Below, one piece after another: positions 1 to 11,921 of a DNA stretch of 46,534 nucleotides. The translations under genes and the position numbers were made by a program. Below the pieces are notes generated by a model. The model worked only from the letters and a program-made list of their open reading frames with translations. It had not been told where the DNA came from and did not search any database. Numbering within the stretch: position 1 is the stretch's first letter; the number at the start of each line of letters is the position of its first letter. This stretch comes from Deltaproteobacteria bacterium (GTDB lineage Bacteria; BMS3Abin14): the NCBI GenBank assembly GCA_013151915.1, contig JAADHJ010000024.1, positions 1 to 46,534 on the forward strand. The letters run 5' to 3'.

Positions 1-2
1 GG

Positions 3-374
3 GACGAGTTTTCCAGGGGTCTGGAGGAAAAACGCTATCCCTTCTTCCGGTATGCCTGGTACGCCGACGTCCCGGACCCCGATGACTTCCTTTCCCCCCT
101 TTTCGAGACCGGGGGGAAGGCGAACTTCACCGGGTTCAGCGATCCGGAGGTTGACCGCCTGCTGGATGGGGCTAGAAGCGAGACCGATCCGACAAGCCGC
201 TCGAGGATGTACCGAAAGGCCGAAAGGATCATCCTTGAAAAGGCGCCCGTCATCCCCGTCCTCGATATCGCCACCCAGGTCGCCTTTCAGGGCTACGTGA
301 GCGGTATCGATCTGCCCGCCATCGGGACACCCTATCTACCCCTCCGCCAGGTCAGGGTTTCGCCCGGTTCCTGA
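3..374 (+). CDS. ABC transporter peptide-binding protein, C-terminal fragment
   Basis: The frame is open from the window edge to a TGA at 372-374, giving about 123 residues of a protein whose beginning lies outside the window. The stretch WYADVPDPDDFLSPLF is typical of the C-terminal lobe of family 5 extracellular solute-binding proteins (OppA/DppA type), which capture peptides or related ligands in the periplasm for an ABC importer. The end of the fragment (PYLPLRQVRV) also fits that family. The sensor kinase starts 12 bases downstream, so the two may share a transcript. The ligand cannot be told from this fragment. Confidence 0.72.
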   Translation, partial: DEFSRGLEEKRYPFFRYAWYADVPDPDDFLSPLFETGGKANFTGFSDPEVDRLLDGARSETDPTSRSRMYRKAERIILEKAPVIPVLDIATQVAFQGYVSGIDLPAIGTPYLPLRQVRVSPGS

Positions 375-386
375 GGGTCATCCGCG

Positions 387-2237
387 ATGCGGCGCACCAC
401 CCTCCGGAGAAGGCTGACCCTTCTTTTCGGGCTGACCATAGCCGGGATCGTGTTCATCATCGGGTGGTTCGTAGCCCACCAGGGACGAAAGATACTGATC
501 GAACAGTCCCGCCGAACGGCCGTCGAGCTGGCACACAGCATTTCCGCCTCCTCTTCCAATGATTTCGTCAACTATAACTACGTGGCCCTGGAGCAGAAGG
601 CCGAAGCGGCCTCCCGCAACCCGGACATCGCCTATGTCATCCTCTACGACAAGGAGGGCAAGGTGGCCGCCTTTACCGGGCAGGGTGAGCCCGGGGCGCA
701 TGAGAGGGCTGCTCCTTTGAGCAAGGAACTTCGCTCCGCCGAGGGCCCGGTCGTGGGGGGGACCCTTATCAAGGGGTACGAGGGACCGGGGTTGGACATC
801 ATCATGCCCGTGACGCTCCCCGGGGCAGCGCAGATATGGGGTACTGTCCGGCTGGGGTTCAGATTGGACAACGTCTTCAACCAGATTCGCCAGGCTAACA
901 TGGTGATCTTTTTTCTGGGGCTGTCCGGGATTCTCGCCGGCTGGTTCATCTCGGCCATGTTCACCCGCAGGATCACCGTCCCCCTCGGAAGCCTGGTGGA
1001 GGCCACCGTCCAGGTGTCTGAAGGAAACTTCGACACGCGCATCGAGACCAGGACAGGGGATGAGATTCAAAACCTGGCCGATAATTTCAACTGGATGGTG
1101 GAAAGGCTCCTGGAGCAGCGCGAAGGCCTGGAGAGGAACCTGAAGGAAATCCGAAGCCTCAAAGACTTCAGCGACCTTGTCCTTCTTTCCATAACCAACG
1201 GGCTGATTACCCTGGACGCCGGTGGGAAGATCACATCTTTCAACCGGGAAAGCGAGGAACTCCTTGGAACGAAGGATTCGCAGGTCATCGGCAGAAGCCC
1301 AATGGAAGTCTGGGGCCCGGATAACCCGCTCACCGGAATGCTGCGCGGCGGCACGGTGGACCAGAACACAGTTCAGGGAAGGGAAATCCGATGGGAGGCG
1401 GAGGACGGCACATTCAGGATCCTGGAGGTTTCCACAGCGCACATACAGGAACCCGACGGGCCATCCGTCGGGCTGTTGGCCCTCATGCAGGACCTTACGG
1501 AGAAAAAATCCCTGGAAGAAAAGGTACGGAGGGCCGACAGGCTCGCCGCGCTGGGAACCTTTGCAGCCGGACTGGCCCACGAGATCAGGAACCCCTTGAC
1601 GGCGGTCCGGGCATTTGTCCAGATGTTTCCGGCGAAATACCAGAGCGCGGTTTTTCGCGGCAAGTTCAACCGCATCGTTCCGAGGGAGCTTGACCGTGTA
1701 AACGAACTCCTTGAAAATCTGCTGGACCTTGTCCGAAGGCCAAGGATGCAGCTCGTGCCCATGGATATCTTTCCCTGTGTGGAACAGGTCCTGGAGACCC
1801 TCGAACCGGAGATTCAGGCCGCGGGCATCGATGTTCGGCCCCTCGGCGGGGCCGCGTCCCTGATGGTGATTGCCGATGAATCCTACCTTACCCGCGCCAT
1901 TTATAATGTGATCCTCAACGCCGTACAGGCTATGCCCCATGGCGGAAGGTTGACGATAGAGGTCATCAGGGAAGAGGAGGACGGGAAGACTCCAATCATC
2001 GCACTGCGGATATCGGATACCGGGATCGGGATACCCATGAATGATGTCCAGGAGGTCTTCAACCCGTTCTTCACCAGCAAGGAAAAGGGGACGGGGCTCG
2101 GCCTTGCGGTTACCAACAAGATCATTGAGGATCAAAACGGATCCATTGAGGTTGCCAGTGAACGCGGAGTCGGAACCACCTTCACCATTTCACTTCCTGA
2201 AGCCAAGGTTGATCAGGTCAGCCGTTTCCGGCCCTGA
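387..2237 (+). CDS. Membrane sensor histidine kinase, NtrB/AtoS-like (HAMP-PAS-HisKA-HATPase)
   Basis: This 616-residue protein has a first membrane helix at about 11-31, a periplasmic sensor region to about 170, and a second helix at about 171-192. A HAMP-like linker (about 193-245), a PAS domain (about 258-375) and a kinase core follow. The H box is AGLAHEIRNPL with the phospho-accepting H398. The ATP-binding domain shows the N box NVILNAVQAM (N511), DTGIGI (D544) and GTGLGL. The class usually phosphorylates NtrC-type regulators. No such regulator lies in the window; the nearest receiver gene, at 2431, has no output domain and sits behind a sigma-54 type site. Its stimulus is unknown, but the peptide-binding protein just upstream could be related to it. 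Confidence 0.9.
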   Translation: MRRTTLRRRLTLLFGLTIAGIVFIIGWFVAHQGRKILIEQSRRTAVELAHSISASSSNDFVNYNYVALEQKAEAASRNPDIAYVILYDKEGKVAAFTGQGEPGAHERAAPLSKELRSAEGPVVGGTLIKGYEGPGLDIIMPVTLPGAAQIWGTVRLGFRLDNVFNQIRQANMVIFFLGLSGILAGWFISAMFTRRITVPLGSLVEATVQVSEGNFDTRIETRTGDEIQNLADNFNWMVERLLEQREGLERNLKEIRSLKDFSDLVLLSITNGLITLDAGGKITSFNRESEELLGTKDSQVIGRSPMEVWGPDNPLTGMLRGGTVDQNTVQGREIRWEAEDGTFRILEVSTAHIQEPDGPSVGLLALMQDLTEKKSLEEKVRRADRLAALGTFAAGLAHEIRNPLTAVRAFVQMFPAKYQSAVFRGKFNRIVPRELDRVNELLENLLDLVRRPRMQLVPMDIFPCVEQVLETLEPEIQAAGIDVRPLGGAASLMVIADESYLTRAIYNVILNAVQAMPHGGRLTIEVIREEEDGKTPIIALRISDTGIGIPMNDVQEVFNPFFTSKEKGTGLGLAVTNKIIEDQNGSIEVASERGVGTTFTISLPEAKVDQVSRFRP

Positions 2238-2341
2238 TGCAGGCCTGAAACTGCCCACGTTCGTAGGCAGTCGTTTCGCCCGATTCGACTGTATCAATCC
2301 TAACACATTGAATTTAAAGAAGTTTTAGTAATTCCCCGGAC

Positions 2342-2357
2342 TGGCGCGGAATTTGCT
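2342..2357 (+). promoter_or_regulatory. Sigma-54 (RpoN) promoter
   Basis: The sequence TGGCGCG-N4-TTGCT matches the sigma-54 consensus TGGCACG-N4-TTGCW at all but one position. GG (2343-2344) and GC (2355-2356) are separated by the required 10 bases. It lies about 75 bases before the receiver gene at 2431, in a noncoding gap. Transcription would start near 2368. No upstream activator site was identified. Confidence 0.68.
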
Positions 2358-2430
2358 GAATTCAGGCAGACAACGGTTTGTCCGCTCTTTGTAATAACAA
2401 CCTAACCTTAAGGATGAATTCCGGGAGGAA

Positions 2431-2808
2431 ATGATGCGGGGAAAAAACCAGGCTGTACTAGTTGTAGACGATTGCCAGGGCATTTTAGATACGCTCGAAA
2501 CGATACTTGGCGACGATTTCCAGGTCATGGTGGCTCTGAATGCCACCCGGGCGATGAAAATCCTCAGCCATGTTACACCGGCCATGATCTTTCTGGACTG
2601 TATGATGCCGGGATTCAACGGATTCCAGCTCCTTCGAGAGATCAAACAGATGTCCATAGAGTCAAAGATCGTGGTGATTACAGCCTCCATTTTCGATGAG
2701 ATCCTCGAGGAGATCGACTGGCTTGGTGTCGATGGGTTGGTGCAAAAGCCATTTGATGTTTCCCAGATAATAGATGTCACCGAAAAACTTATGCTTCGTG
2801 CCTCGTAG
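2431..2808 (+). CDS. Stand-alone response regulator receiver protein
   Basis: A single CheY-like receiver domain fills this 125-residue protein. The acidic pair D13-D14, the phospho-acceptor D56 in FLDCMMPG, T84 in VVITAS and K106 in LVQKPF are all present, so it should be phosphorylatable. No DNA-binding or enzymatic output domain follows, so it would act by protein contact or in a phosphorelay. GGGAGG at 2423-2428 precedes two adjacent ATG codons (2431 and 2434); the second has the better spacing. It follows a probable sigma-54 promoter and precedes the PilZ gene. The kinase encoded upstream is a candidate partner by position only. Confidence 0.88.
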   Translation: MMRGKNQAVLVVDDCQGILDTLETILGDDFQVMVALNATRAMKILSHVTPAMIFLDCMMPGFNGFQLLREIKQMSIESKIVVITASIFDEILEEIDWLGVDGLVQKPFDVSQIIDVTEKLMLRAS

Positions 2809-2953
2809 GTTATTCAAGATGCAACATGATAGACATCCTACAGTATGGAAACCTCGGCCGGAAAGATGGCCCTGGCCGAATGCCCACAGACCGGTGCAAA
2901 CTGCACATCCTGATGTGCATCCACAACCCCGGTGTTTTTCAGGAGATTCTACC

Positions 2954-3667
2954 TTGAAGAGAGTGCTTGTAATTGAGGGTGACGGCTATAATCGAAGGTA
3001 TATGGGACAGGTTATCGAACGGCTGGGATATCTAAGCCTGCTCCGCGGCGATGTTGAATCGGGGCTCCGCCTTCTTCGGCTGGACATGCAGGACGCCGTT
3101 ATCTGCGGCGACCATCTGGGCGAAAAGGATTCCATCCAACTGTGCCGAACCATAAAAGACGATCCCAAGTTCAGAAAATTACCGGTCCATATAGTCTCAA
3201 GTCAAACCGACGAGTTTTTCCGGAGCGCCGCCATCGCGGCCGGCGCCTACTCGGTAATGATGTGGCCCCTTTCAATCAGATCCTTTTTCAAAAACCTGGA
3301 AGGTTCCCTCTTTAAAAACCGCCGCCAGCATCTGCGATCGATTATGAATTTCCCGGTCCTGGTAACACCCGAATATCACACAGTCAGACAAGCGCCCCAA
3401 CGCCTGGAAACCCACGATTTCGGTGTCGGGGGCATGTACATCAAAACCCCCGACCCCTTTCCAAACGGAGGCCCCGTTAACATGAGGTTCTCCTTGCCCT
3501 CATCCGGGTCAAAACTAATTATGAACGGCGTTGTGGCACGCGCCAACATCCAACGGGAAAACAATATCCCCCCAGGCATGGGGATCATGTTCCAGGGGAT
3601 CAATGACGATCATCGCTCCCTGTTTTCCGTTTTCGTGGAGAGATATCTCGCCAGGGGAACCTTTTGA
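2954..3667 (+). CDS. Degenerate receiver-PilZ domain protein
   Basis: A TTG at 2954 behind AGGAG (2941-2945) is the likely start, giving 237 residues; an upstream ATG at 2774 would overlap the preceding gene and add unconserved sequence. Residues 1-118 resemble a receiver domain, but the usual KP pair appears as WP (W104-P105), so phosphorylation is doubtful. Residues about 122-235 are a PilZ domain with an RxxxR motif (R124, R128) and DFGVGG (D155-G160) in place of the standard (D/N)xSxxG. PilZ domains bind cyclic di-GMP and act on motility, adhesion or secretion. The Ser-to-Gly change leaves binding plausible but unproven. It probably shares the sigma-54 transcript with the receiver gene. 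Confidence 0.75.
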   Translation: MKRVLVIEGDGYNRRYMGQVIERLGYLSLLRGDVESGLRLLRLDMQDAVICGDHLGEKDSIQLCRTIKDDPKFRKLPVHIVSSQTDEFFRSAAIAAGAYSVMMWPLSIRSFFKNLEGSLFKNRRQHLRSIMNFPVLVTPEYHTVRQAPQRLETHDFGVGGMYIKTPDPFPNGGPVNMRFSLPSSGSKLIMNGVVARANIQRENNIPPGMGIMFQGINDDHRSLFSVFVERYLARGTF

Positions 3668-3668
3668 C

Positions 3669-3693
3669 GAAACAGAAAGCTGCTTTCCGTTTC
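3669..3693. terminator. Possible bidirectional hairpin between convergent genes
   Basis: GAAACAGAAA and TTTCCGTTTC form an inverted repeat with one mismatch around a short loop, exactly in the 25-base gap between the convergent PilZ and lipoprotein genes. It lacks a long T run, so its role as a terminator is an inference from position. Confidence 0.4.
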
Positions 3694-4523
3694 TACCTCT
3701 TCCTCGCCTTCAGCCTGTCCCTCACCCTTTCGATCCGCCAGGAGATTGCTTCCTTGTTGTCGTATTTATCGAAAATCTCCTGGTAAAGGGCCAGGGCCTC
3801 CTTCAGCTTTTCCTCCTCCTCCAGGGTCGAGGCCAGCCCGAACTCGGCATCCGTGATGTGTTTTCCCGCGGGGTAGCGGGCCATGTATGTACGCCATGCC
3901 CGCTCGGCCTCCTTAGCCTTTCCCTGCGTCTGAAGAACGGCGGCAATCTGGAAATAGGCGTCATCAACGAGGGGGCTCGCCGGATATTGGTCTATGAGGA
4001 TCCTGTATTCCAGGAGCGATTGGTCAAAGTTGAGAAGCTCAAAATAGCATGCCGCTATTTGAAACTGATATTTGTCGTCATCCACTACCGTATCGAAATC
4101 GGAGATAAGTTTCTGATATTGGACAATGGCCAGTTGACAATTATCCAGCTTCTGCTTGAAAATCTCGGCAAGCGCCAGCCTGCTTTCCAAGGATCTTTTT
4201 CCATCCGGAAACCGGTCCAGCAGTTCACGGTAGTCGCTGACGGCATCCTGGTAGCGGCTCTGGTACACCTGATAGATAGTACCCCTCTGATAAAGGGCCT
4301 CCTCGACAAGCTCGCTTTTGGGGTATCGAACCAGGAACTGGGTAAGGTATTCCACCGCGGCACCGTCCAGCCCTTGATCCAGCGCCGCCATGGCTTCTTT
4401 GAAGAGAGCCTCTTCCCTGGACCGGGAGGAACACGATGAAAACCCGAACAGCAGGATTATCGCCAGAACAAGGAAAACCAGTAATGTTGTTTTCGACCCG
4501 GTATCCCATGGGATGCTTTTCAT
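3693..4523 (-). CDS. TPR-repeat outer-membrane lipoprotein (BamD/YfiO-like)
   Basis: With the start at 4523 the product has 276 residues and begins with a lipoprotein signal: a hydrophobic stretch (about 12-27) ending in GFSSC, a plausible lipobox. The rest is a series of TPR-like repeats with the YP/FP pattern (FLVRYPKS, LLDRFPDG, LIDQYPAS, YMARYPAG) of BamD and related outer-membrane lipoproteins. It may act in outer-membrane assembly or envelope maintenance, but TPR similarity alone does not separate BamD from CpoB or other scaffolds. An in-frame start at 4595 would overlap gyrA and place the signal internally. It lies 25 bases after gyrA on the same strand and may be cotranscribed. Confidence 0.75.
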   Translation of the reverse strand: MKSIPWDTGSKTTLLVFLVLAIILLFGFSSCSSRSREEALFKEAMAALDQGLDGAAVEYLTQFLVRYPKSELVEEALYQRGTIYQVYQSRYQDAVSDYRELLDRFPDGKRSLESRLALAEIFKQKLDNCQLAIVQYQKLISDFDTVVDDDKYQFQIAACYFELLNFDQSLLEYRILIDQYPASPLVDDAYFQIAAVLQTQGKAKEAERAWRTYMARYPAGKHITDAEFGLASTLEEEEKLKEALALYQEIFDKYDNKEAISWRIERVRDRLKARKR

Positions 4524-4548
4524 GTCCCGCACCGGCCCTTCTTTCAAA

Positions 4549-6993
4549 CTACTCCTCGCCCTCCTGAACCAGCGCGATCGACACCACCTTTTCACCCGTG
4601 TCGGACATATCCATAAGCTTCACTCCCTGGGAGTTTCGGCCGTAAATGGAAATTCCTTTCACGGGGATCCTGATGAGACGCCCGGCATCCGTGATAGCCA
4701 TGATCTCCTCCTCGGACCCAACCTGCAAAATCCCCACAAGGCCGCCGCCCTTTTCGGTTACTTTCACCGCACGCACCCCTTTGCCTCCCCTATGGATGGC
4801 GTTGAAATCCTTCATAGGCGTACGCTTACCATAACCTGTCTCGGTAACCGTGAGAAGGAATGCGGCGTCGTTGACCAGTTCCATGCCTACAACGCGGTCG
4901 CCCGGCTCCAGGTTGATTCCTCTCATGCCCCGTGCGGTGCGTCCCATCGCCCGGACATCATTCTCGTGGAACCGGATTCCCCTCCCTTTCCTGGTGGCCA
5001 TCAGGATGTGGCGTACGCCATCGGTGATAACGGTGGAGATGAGCCGATCTCCCTGGTCCAGAGCAAGGGCGATTATGCCCGGAGCCCGGGGGTTTGAAAA
5101 GGCGGAAAGAGCGGTCTTTTTCACGACCCCTTTTTCGGTAACCATAAGAACATAGTGGTCTTCCGAAAATTCCCTGACCGAAAGATATGCGGTGACGACC
5201 TCTCCTTTTTCCAGGTTCAGCAGGTTCACCATGGCCTTTCCCCTCGCGGCCCTGCCCAGCTGGGGCACCTGGTGAACCTTGCGCCAGTGGAGTCTTCCAC
5301 GGTCTGTGAAGAAAAGGATATAGCTGTGGGTCGATGCCACGAAGATATTCTCGGCAAAATCCTGATCCCTCATGGACAACCCCGTTAATCCCTTCCCCCC
5401 GCGATGCTGGCTCCTGTAAAGACCGATGGAGCTCCTCTTGATGTATCCGGCGTGGGAAACGGTGACAAGCATTTCCTCATCCAGGATAAGATCCTCTAAC
5501 GACAGATCTTCAGTGTCGGCTACGATTTCGGTGCGTCGTTCATCACCGAAGCGGTCCCGTATTTCCTCGAGTTCCTCGATGATAACCGCGAGCAGTATGC
5601 TTTCATCGGCCAGGATGCCGCGGAGGCGGGCGATCTCGACGTTTATGTCGCGCAGCTCATGGTCGATCTTTTCCCTCTCCAGACCGGTGAGACGGGACAG
5701 GCGCATTTCCAGGATGGCGTTGGACTGACGCTCGCTGAGACCGAACCGGGTAATAAGGCCGGTACGGGCCGCGGGAACATCAGCGGACTTTTTAATAAGG
5801 TCCACCACCTCGTCTATGTTGTCCAGGGCGATCTTGAGCCCTTCAAGGATATGGGCCCTCTCCTCGGCCCTGGTAAGGAGGAACTGTGTGCGTCGGGTGA
5901 CGACCTCTACCCTGAAATCGATGAAATAACCCAGCATCTGTGGGAGACTGCACAGGACCGGCCGGTTACGATGGATGGCCAGCATTTGAACGGCGAAGGT
6001 GGTTTTCATCTGGGTCATGGAGTACAATTGGTTGAGTATTACCTCGGCGATCTCGTCACGCTTAAGCTCCAGAACAATTCTCATCCCTTCCCGGTCCGAT
6101 TCGTCCCTCAGATCCGAGATCCCTTCGATTTTCCTATCCTTGACCAGTTCGGCGATCTTCTCCACCAGCCTGGCCTTGTTGACCTGGTAGGGCAGCTCGG
6201 TGATGACGATCCTGGTCTTGCCTTTTTCCCGATACTCAACAAGGGAGCGGGCCCTCATCTGGATGTGCCCCCGGCCCGTGGTGTACGTATTTCGGATGCC
6301 ACTGGTTCCGTAGATGAACCCCGCGGTGGGGAAATCCGGACCAGGAAGAATCTCCATGAGTTCCTCAACCGGGGCATCCGGATTCTTAATGAGGTGGATG
6401 CATGCAGTGGTGACTTCCGCCAGGTTGTGCGGCGGGATATTGGTGGCCATTCCAACCGCGATGCCCGACGAACCGTTTACCAGAAGGCCCGGGAAGCGGG
6501 CCGGGAAAACCAGGGGTTCGGCAAGTGTCTCGTCGTAGTTTGGTCCGAAATCCACGGTGTCCTTGTCGATGTCAGCAATTAGTTCGCCGGCCAGCCGTGT
6601 CATGCGCACCTCTGTATACCGCATGGCGGCGGCAGCATCGCCGTCAATGGATCCGAAGTTCCCCTGTCCATCCACCATGGGGTATCTCAAAGAGAATACC
6701 TGGGCCATGCGAACGATGGTGTCGTAAACGGCCGTGTCGCCGTGGGGATGGAACTTGCCGATAACATCACCGACAATACGGGCCGACTTCTTGTAGGACT
6801 TGTTGTAGTTGTTGCCCAGCTCGTGCATGGCGAACAGGGTTCGTCGATGAACCGGCTTGAGACCGTCACGGATATCCGGAAGCGCTCGACCCACGATCAC
6901 GCTCATGGCGTAGTCGAGATACGAGGTTTTCATCTCCTCCTCGATATTCACATTTTTAATCGGCGCGTCTACCTGTTGGATTAGCTCGCTCAT
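4549..6993 (-). CDS. gyrA: DNA gyrase subunit A
   Basis: GyrA cuts and rejoins DNA in the A2B2 gyrase that introduces negative supercoils. The start at 6993 ([20 protein letters not shown]) follows GGGAG and gives 814 residues; a start 10 codons upstream is less likely. The quinolone-determining stretch reads [18 protein letters not shown], with Thr87 where E. coli has Ser83 and Asp91 where it has Asp87. The catalytic tyrosine is Y127 in MRYTEVRMT. The C-terminal DNA-wrapping domain contains QHRGGKG, a variant of the GyrA box QRRGGKG, and a later HRGGKG blade motif. It is separated from gyrB by 74 bases holding a dispersed repeat copy. Confidence 0.98.
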   Translation of the reverse strand: MSELIQQVDAPIKNVNIEEEMKTSYLDYAMSVIVGRALPDIRDGLKPVHRRTLFAMHELGNNYNKSYKKSARIVGDVIGKFHPHGDTAVYDTIVRMAQVFSLRYPMVDGQGNFGSIDGDAAAAMRYTEVRMTRLAGELIADIDKDTVDFGPNYDETLAEPLVFPARFPGLLVNGSSGIAVGMATNIPPHNLAEVTTACIHLIKNPDAPVEELMEILPGPDFPTAGFIYGTSGIRNTYTTGRGHIQMRARSLVEYREKGKTRIVITELPYQVNKARLVEKIAELVKDRKIEGISDLRDESDREGMRIVLELKRDEIAEVILNQLYSMTQMKTTFAVQMLAIHRNRPVLCSLPQMLGYFIDFRVEVVTRRTQFLLTRAEERAHILEGLKIALDNIDEVVDLIKKSADVPAARTGLITRFGLSERQSNAILEMRLSRLTGLEREKIDHELRDINVEIARLRGILADESILLAVIIEELEEIRDRFGDERRTEIVADTEDLSLEDLILDEEMLVTVSHAGYIKRSSIGLYRSQHRGGKGLTGLSMRDQDFAENIFVASTHSYILFFTDRGRLHWRKVHQVPQLGRAARGKAMVNLLNLEKGEVVTAYLSVREFSEDHYVLMVTEKGVVKKTALSAFSNPRAPGIIALALDQGDRLISTVITDGVRHILMATRKGRGIRFHENDVRAMGRTARGMRGINLEPGDRVVGMELVNDAAFLLTVTETGYGKRTPMKDFNAIHRGGKGVRAVKVTEKGGGLVGILQVGSEEEIMAITDAGRLIRIPVKGISIYGRNSQGVKLMDMSDTGEKVVSIALVQEGEE

Positions 6994-7020
6994 TTCACTC
7001 CCGGTAATGGTCCAGTTTGA

Positions 7021-7063
7021 CAACCTCGTAAAAAGTCTTTTCGAGCTATTTCACGAGTCCATC
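7021..7063. repeat. Dispersed repeat copy, gyrB-gyrA gap
   Basis: CCTCGTAAAAAGTC followed by a CACGAGTCCATC end resembles the family whose best copies are at 9596 and 25919. It occupies much of the short gyrB-gyrA gap. Confidence 0.5.
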
Positions 7064-7067
7064 CTGC

Positions 7068-9563
<2,496 letters not shown>

Positions 9564-9595
9564 TTATACTTTCGAACATCGAAGAACGCTCAAGT

Positions 9596-9689
9596 GTTGA
9601 TGACTTCGCAAAAAGTCATCAATGCGTTCACTTACGGGGCGCCCAAATCAATGACTTGCAGCGCAAGCTGTTTACATCAGTTGCGTCAC
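9596..9689. repeat. Dispersed repeat element between recF and gyrB
   Basis: The element has a GATGACTTCGCAAAAAGTC end and an inner CAAATCAATGACTTGC module that recurs at about 21911. It covers the 3' end and stop codon of recF. Related copies are at 7021, 21903, 23315, 25919 and 34256. No coding capacity is visible. Confidence 0.6.
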
Positions 9690-10799
9690 ACTCCCATTGT
9701 CCACGCTAAACACGGACCCCTCCTCCCTGTTTAAAAACCTGGATTCCTCAGATGTCGTGGTAATGATAAACTGCGCACCCGTCTCCCTGATCAGCTTCCC
9801 GAGGTCTTCCCTTCGCGCCGGGTCGAGTTCGGATGCCACATCATCAAGAAGAATAAGCGGCCAGACACCCCTTGTCCGCTTGATCACCTTGGCCAGGGCC
9901 AGTTTGAACGCCAGGACCGCAACCCTTTTCTGGCCCTGGGATCCGTAGCGTCCAAGATCAAAACCGCTCCCTTCCTTTTTTCCCCGTTGGGCAACAAACA
10001 GGATGTTGTCCCTGTGGGGGCCCACGATGGTATGGCCCGTTTCCCGTTCGCGCCGGTTCACTTCTTCCAGTTTATGAAGTATCGACAGGACGATTTCCTG
10101 CTTCTTCGCGTCCGGTTCCGTAATATCAATCGACGGAATATACCTGAGGGATAACTCGCCATCAAATCCAAAAGCCCGCCCCAGCTTTTCCATCACCGGA
10201 TTAATGTCCGAGAGAAGATCCAGCCTGCCTTTAACGAGGGCGGCGCCGGCCTTTGCGAAAGAACTGTTCCAGCTCTCCAGCTCTTCATCCGACACGCTCC
10301 GTCTGCGCAGGAGTGCGTTCCGATGCCGGAGGACTTTAAGGTATTGTCTGTACTCCCTGACATAGGTCGGCCGGGTTTCGAAAACAGCCCGGTCGATAAC
10401 CTTCCTTCTTCTGGATGGGGATCCGCTCACGATCCCCACATCTTCCGGGATGAAACTTACGACGGCCACCTCCCTGAGATACTCCTCCGGGGAGGGGATT
10501 TTCCTGTCATCGAGGAACTGTACCCGTCCTTGCGGGGTCAACGCGAAGGAGACTGTGGCGGTAACTTCACCGTATCGTATCCCTCCGGCCACCCTGCATG
10601 TTGTGCTTCCATATCGAATCATCTCGGACCGGGTGGCGGATCGGAAGGATTTAAGCGTTCCAAGGTAAGCGATGGCCTCGAGAATGTTCGTCTTGCCCTG
10701 TCCGTTCTTTCCAATGAGCAGGTTGTATCGTGAATCAAGATCAATCCGCTGCCCATCTAAGTTCCGAAATGATTTCAGATCCGTCCAGAGTAGCCTCAT
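9672..10799 (-). CDS. recF: DNA replication and repair protein RecF
   Basis: RecF binds gapped DNA and, with RecO and RecR, helps load RecA at stalled forks. The 375-residue product opens with the family's MRLLWTDLKSFRNL and has a Walker A motif GKNGQGKTN starting at G30. The ABC-type signature region is near GSQGQKRVAVLAFKLA, and the Walker B/D-loop is LILLDDVASELDPARR. The length is normal for RecF. It starts 3 bases after dnaN ends, so the two are likely cotranscribed and translationally coupled. The last few codons and the TAA stop fall inside a dispersed repeat, so the extreme C-terminus is probably repeat-derived. Confidence 0.96.
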   Translation of the reverse strand: MRLLWTDLKSFRNLDGQRIDLDSRYNLLIGKNGQGKTNILEAIAYLGTLKSFRSATRSEMIRYGSTTCRVAGGIRYGEVTATVSFALTPQGRVQFLDDRKIPSPEEYLREVAVVSFIPEDVGIVSGSPSRRRKVIDRAVFETRPTYVREYRQYLKVLRHRNALLRRRSVSDEELESWNSSFAKAGAALVKGRLDLLSDINPVMEKLGRAFGFDGELSLRYIPSIDITEPDAKKQEIVLSILHKLEEVNRRERETGHTIVGPHRDNILFVAQRGKKEGSGFDLGRYGSQGQKRVAVLAFKLALAKVIKRTRGVWPLILLDDVASELDPARREDLGKLIRETGAQFIITTTSEESRFLNREEGSVFSVDNGSVTQLM

Positions 10800-10802
10800 A
10801 TT

Positions 10803-11921
10803 TCAGAGGCGCATGGGCATTATGACCGCTACGTAGCTTATATCGTCTTTCTGTAATATCCTGCAGGGGCTCAGATTGTCCTTGAGATCGATCTGGATCT
10901 CGTCCTCGCTCATGGAGGAAAGGGTATCCAACATGTAACGCGCGTTAAAAGTAGCCTCGATGTCATTTCCGTCATAGGCAATGGGGACGGATTCCGTTGC
11001 GGCGCCCAGGTCCGGATTATTGGTGTGAACCGTAAGGCTTTGGCCGGAGAAGGAGAATCCAACGGCTCGAGATCTTTCGGACGAGAGAATGGAGACCCTC
11101 TTTATGGCTGACATGAGAATCTCCCGCTCTATGATTGCTGTCCCCGTTTTATCGGTTGGGATAACCTGCTGATAGTTGGGGAAGGACATGTCGATAAGTC
11201 TGGTTGTCAGAACAATGGAGTCCTTTCTGAAAACACCGTGCTGCTTTTGAAAATCCAGCTCGATGGATTCATCCCCTTCATCGAGGAGCCGGCGGACTTC
11301 AATGAGGGATTTGCGCGGAATGACAACGCTCTCACCGGGTCGAATATCCCCCTTCGCCGTTTTTTCGATCAAGGCCAGCCGGTGCCCGTCGGTGGCCACC
11401 ATGCGAACAATGTTGTTCCCCTCCGTTTCCTCCATTTCAAACAACACCCCGGTGAGATTGTACCGTGTTTCGTCGGTGGACGCGGCGTAGATGGTCCTTT
11501 TTATCATCTCCTTGAGTTCCGACGCATCAAGAGTGAGAAATGTGCTCTCATCATAGGACGGAAGATTGGGAAAATCCTGGGCTGACAGGCCTTTAAGCTC
11601 GAAAGATGAGTTTCCGCAGGTGATCTCCGACACATTTTCTTCATTAACACGGAAATTGATATTCGCCTCGGCCGGCAATTCCTTGATAATCTCGAAGAGC
11701 TTCCTGGCGGAGATGGTTATTGCCCCCTCGCTTTTAATGGAAGCGTCAAGATGGCCGCTGATGCCGACTTCCATGTCGGTGGCCAGCAGCTTCAACCTTT
11801 CTCCGGTTCCATCCAGCAGCACGTTGCTGAGGATAGGCACGGTATTTTTCCTCTCCACGATGCTTTGAACACGGGATAATCCCAGCAGAAAAGATTCCCT
11901 GTTAATAGAGAATGCAAGCAC
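10803..11921 (-). CDS. dnaN: DNA polymerase III beta subunit (sliding clamp)
   Basis: The beta clamp encircles DNA as a dimer and tethers DNA polymerase III. The likely start is GTG at 11919-11921, six bases after GAGGAGG, giving 372 residues beginning VLAFSINRESFLLGL; a longer frame from 11999 would add 26 arginine-rich residues not found in clamps. Family features include NTVPILSNVLLDG, MVATDGHRLA and the C-terminal YVAVIMPMRL. It lies between dnaA and recF as usual, but the gap to dnaA is unusually long, about 1 kb, and filled with repeats and DnaA-box-like sites. Confidence 0.97.
   Translation of the reverse strand: MLAFSINRESFLLGLSRVQSIVERKNTVPILSNVLLDGTGERLKLLATDMEVGISGHLDASIKSEGAITISARKLFEIIKELPAEANINFRVNEENVSEITCGNSSFELKGLSAQDFPNLPSYDESTFLTLDASELKEMIKRTIYAASTDETRYNLTGVLFEMEETEGNNIVRMVATDGHRLALIEKTAKGDIRPGESVVIPRKSLIEVRRLLDEGDESIELDFQKQHGVFRKDSIVLTTRLIDMSFPNYQQVIPTDKTGTAIIEREILMSAIKRVSILSSERSRAVGFSFSGQSLTVHTNNPDLGAATESVPIAYDGNDIEATFNARYMLDTLSSMSEDEIQIDLKDNLSPCRILQKDDISYVAVIMPMRL

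Noticed and set aside
378-2135. Long minus-strand open frame of 585 codons opposite the sensor kinase
   Set aside because: The plus-strand frame has clear kinase motifs. The minus-strand translation shows no recognisable domain and arises from GC-rich codon structure.
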